From JADJPF01 sp964492845 (GTDB lineage: Bacteria > Acidobacteriota > Blastocatellia > Chloracidobacteriales > JADJPF01), in contig CAZBMZ010000010.1 in the NCBI GenBank assembly GCA_964492845.1, forward strand, positions 62,001-126,000: a stretch of DNA of 64,000 bases, given 5' to 3'. Shown piece by piece: positions 62,954 to 64,000 of this stretch. How positions within the stretch are numbered: position 1 is the stretch's first letter; every line of letters begins with the position of its first letter. A program made the translations under genes and the position numbers. The notes under the pieces are model-generated. The model was not told the DNA's origin, did not search any database, and saw only the letters and a list, made by a program, of their open reading frames with translations.

Positions 62954-64000
62954 TTACTGCATATAGCCAAGGCTGCGTAATTTATCTGCAATACCTTCGC
63001 TAGCAAAAACTTCGTCTGATGTGCTTTGTGATAATTCTTTGTAAGATGTGCCTTCGCGCTTAATTTGTTTATTAGCAAGAAATTCTGGTGTAAAGATTTC
63101 CTGTAAAACTCGTCCGTCCATTTCCGGCGTTAATGCTTCGTCTAAGTGAAAAAGCACGGTTGGGGCAACATCTCGTAAATTAGCACCAGAAATTTGCTCA
63201 CCTTGACGAATATTTTTCCCCCAAGCAATAAAAATTCCGTCTGGTGTATGCTCTCCTGTGTTGTGATTAGAGGGTGTTAGGTATTTATCGCTAGATAAAT
63301 CACCAAGATAAGCACCATAATTAATACATAAAACTAAATCAGGAGCAAAATGACGATAAGGGCCATCAAAAGCTTCTTCTTGAGTCAAAATATATCGAAA
63401 AACCCGTTCGCCATTGGGGTATTTATGGTCAATCAGCTTGTTTTTTATTTCCTGTTTTATGTCTTCTGCCATTTGTCCTGGCTCAACAATCCCATGTGGC
63501 TCACGCCCCTTTAGATTTAGCCTGATTCCACCATCTAAAGTATAGTAGGCTTTGGTTTTAGACCAATCTAGTTTTTCAAAATAATTTTGTGTGTCTGACT
63601 CTTGAGATTTCATTTTAGCTACGCCGTATCCAATTTCCTTTTGGAAAGGCTTGCGTATTGCACGATAAACACTTGCAACTTCATCTAGTACACCAATTCG
63701 GCGAAGTGCTGATTTTAATTTGGCTTTTTCTCCTCGTTCAACCAAATAGCCGCAATCTAGCAACCATCGAGGAATATCAAACGCGCTATAAAACGGGCCA
63801 AAACCGTGATCAGAAACAATAAAAACTGTTGTGTCTGAGTCAAGGTCTGACATCAAAGTCCCTACAGCAGCATCAAGCTTTTCATAGATTTGAAAGATTG
63901 TATTATGAATACTAGCGGGTTGTTCCTGATGTTTAGGATGTTCTTTGTCCATTGCTGCCCAAAGGCGATGTTGTGCGCGGTCGGACTCAGTAAAAACTGT
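62954..64000 (-). CDS. Second alkaline-phosphatase-superfamily protein, N-terminus outside window
   Basis: The C-terminal part (at least 348 codons) of a paralogue of the 61-63 kb protein. An internal Met lies at 63952, but the frame runs on to the edge with FTESDRAQHRLWAAMD, the family motif DRxQHxxW, so the real start is beyond 64000. It keeps IVSDHGFGPF and NLRDVAPTVLFHLDEAL. The nucleophile region is not in the window. Tandem duplication is likely. Confidence 0.88.
   Translation of the reverse strand, partial: TVFTESDRAQHRLWAAMDKEHPKHQEQPASIHNTIFQIYEKLDAAVGTLMSDLDSDTTVFIVSDHGFGPFYSAFDIPRWLLDCGYLVERGEKAKLKSALRRIGVLDEVASVYRAIRKPFQKEIGYGVAKMKSQESDTQNYFEKLDWSKTKAYYTLDGGIRLNLKGREPHGIVEPGQMAEDIKQEIKNKLIDHKYPNGERVFRYILTQEEAFDGPYRHFAPDLVLCINYGAYLGDLSSDKYLTPSNHNTGEHTPDGIFIAWGKNIRQGEQISGANLRDVAPTVLFHLDEALTPEMDGRVLQEIFTPEFLANKQIKREGTSYKELSQSTSDEVFASEGIADKLRSLGYMQ

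Noticed and set aside
1..64000. tRNA, rRNA or CRISPR arrays
   Set aside because: Intergenic regions were read on both strands; no cloverleaf with CCA end or regularly spaced repeats was found.

Overview
The window is AT-rich chromosomal DNA (roughly 35% GC by eye). It probably comes from a low-GC member of the Acidobacteriota (Blastocatellia-like). This is inferred from gene content, not from any marker search: an Oar-type TonB-dependent receptor with an N-terminal carboxypeptidase-regulatory domain, a giant Ser/Thr kinase with an ECF sigma factor of the kind usually found beside such kinases, an S46 peptidase, many TPR, FHA and zinc-ribbon signalling proteins, and paired alkaline-phosphatase-superfamily hydrolases. 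No rRNA, tRNA or CRISPR array was found.

Layout. 1-2.3 kb is a scarred accessory stretch: the 3' part of a secreted M43 metalloprotease, the C-terminal stub of a WYL regulator, a truncated IS110-family transposase and a BrnT/antitoxin pair. 2.4-7.3 kb (minus strand) is a tight CDP-deoxysugar operon: rfbF, rfbG, an rfbH-like dehydratase, a short-chain reductase/epimerase and a polyprenyl-phosphate glycosyltransferase. 7.7-8.3 kb is lexA with a clear promoter. 8.9-15.2 kb (minus) holds a 1906-residue Ser/Thr kinase-STAND NTPase-WD40 protein and its likely ECF sigma factor. 15.3-22.2 kb is mixed: a tetrahaem cytochrome, a second sigma factor, a carboxylesterase, a type III polyketide synthase, KhpA and a DUF433-membrane fusion. 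22.4-33.5 kb carries metH, an S46 peptidase, a Kef-type antiporter and the TonB-dependent receptor. 33.6-41 kb has a cysteine hydrolase, a LysM/peptidoglycan hydrolase, a two-domain dehydrogenase/oxidoreductase, a cysteine-desulfurase-like enzyme and an M3-peptidase relative that has lost its metal site.

41.2-49.9 kb is the most distinctive part, a same-strand phospho-signalling island. In order it encodes a zinc-ribbon/pseudokinase/PP2C protein, a zinc-ribbon/FHA protein, an active kinase/zinc-ribbon/FHA protein, a zinc-ribbon/RDD membrane protein, a membrane TPR protein, an FHA/GAF/SpoIIE-type phosphatase and a stand-alone LuxR-type DNA-binding domain. Kinase, phosphatase and phosphothreonine readers are therefore grouped together without any secretion-system genes. 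A convergent beta-propeller sensor histidine kinase follows.

53.5-64 kb has nrdAB behind two candidate NrdR boxes, then TPR and zinc-ribbon membrane proteins, YwbE, a DUF5678-like/retropepsin-like coupled pair and two tandem phosphodiesterase-family proteins, the last running off the right edge.

Non-coding structure also recurs. A bipartite hairpin repeat lies downstream of metH, the S46 peptidase and (in part) the luxR-like gene. A 14-nt AT-rich motif is shared by two long intergenic regions. Two convergent gene pairs share a CTAG stop-codon overlap.
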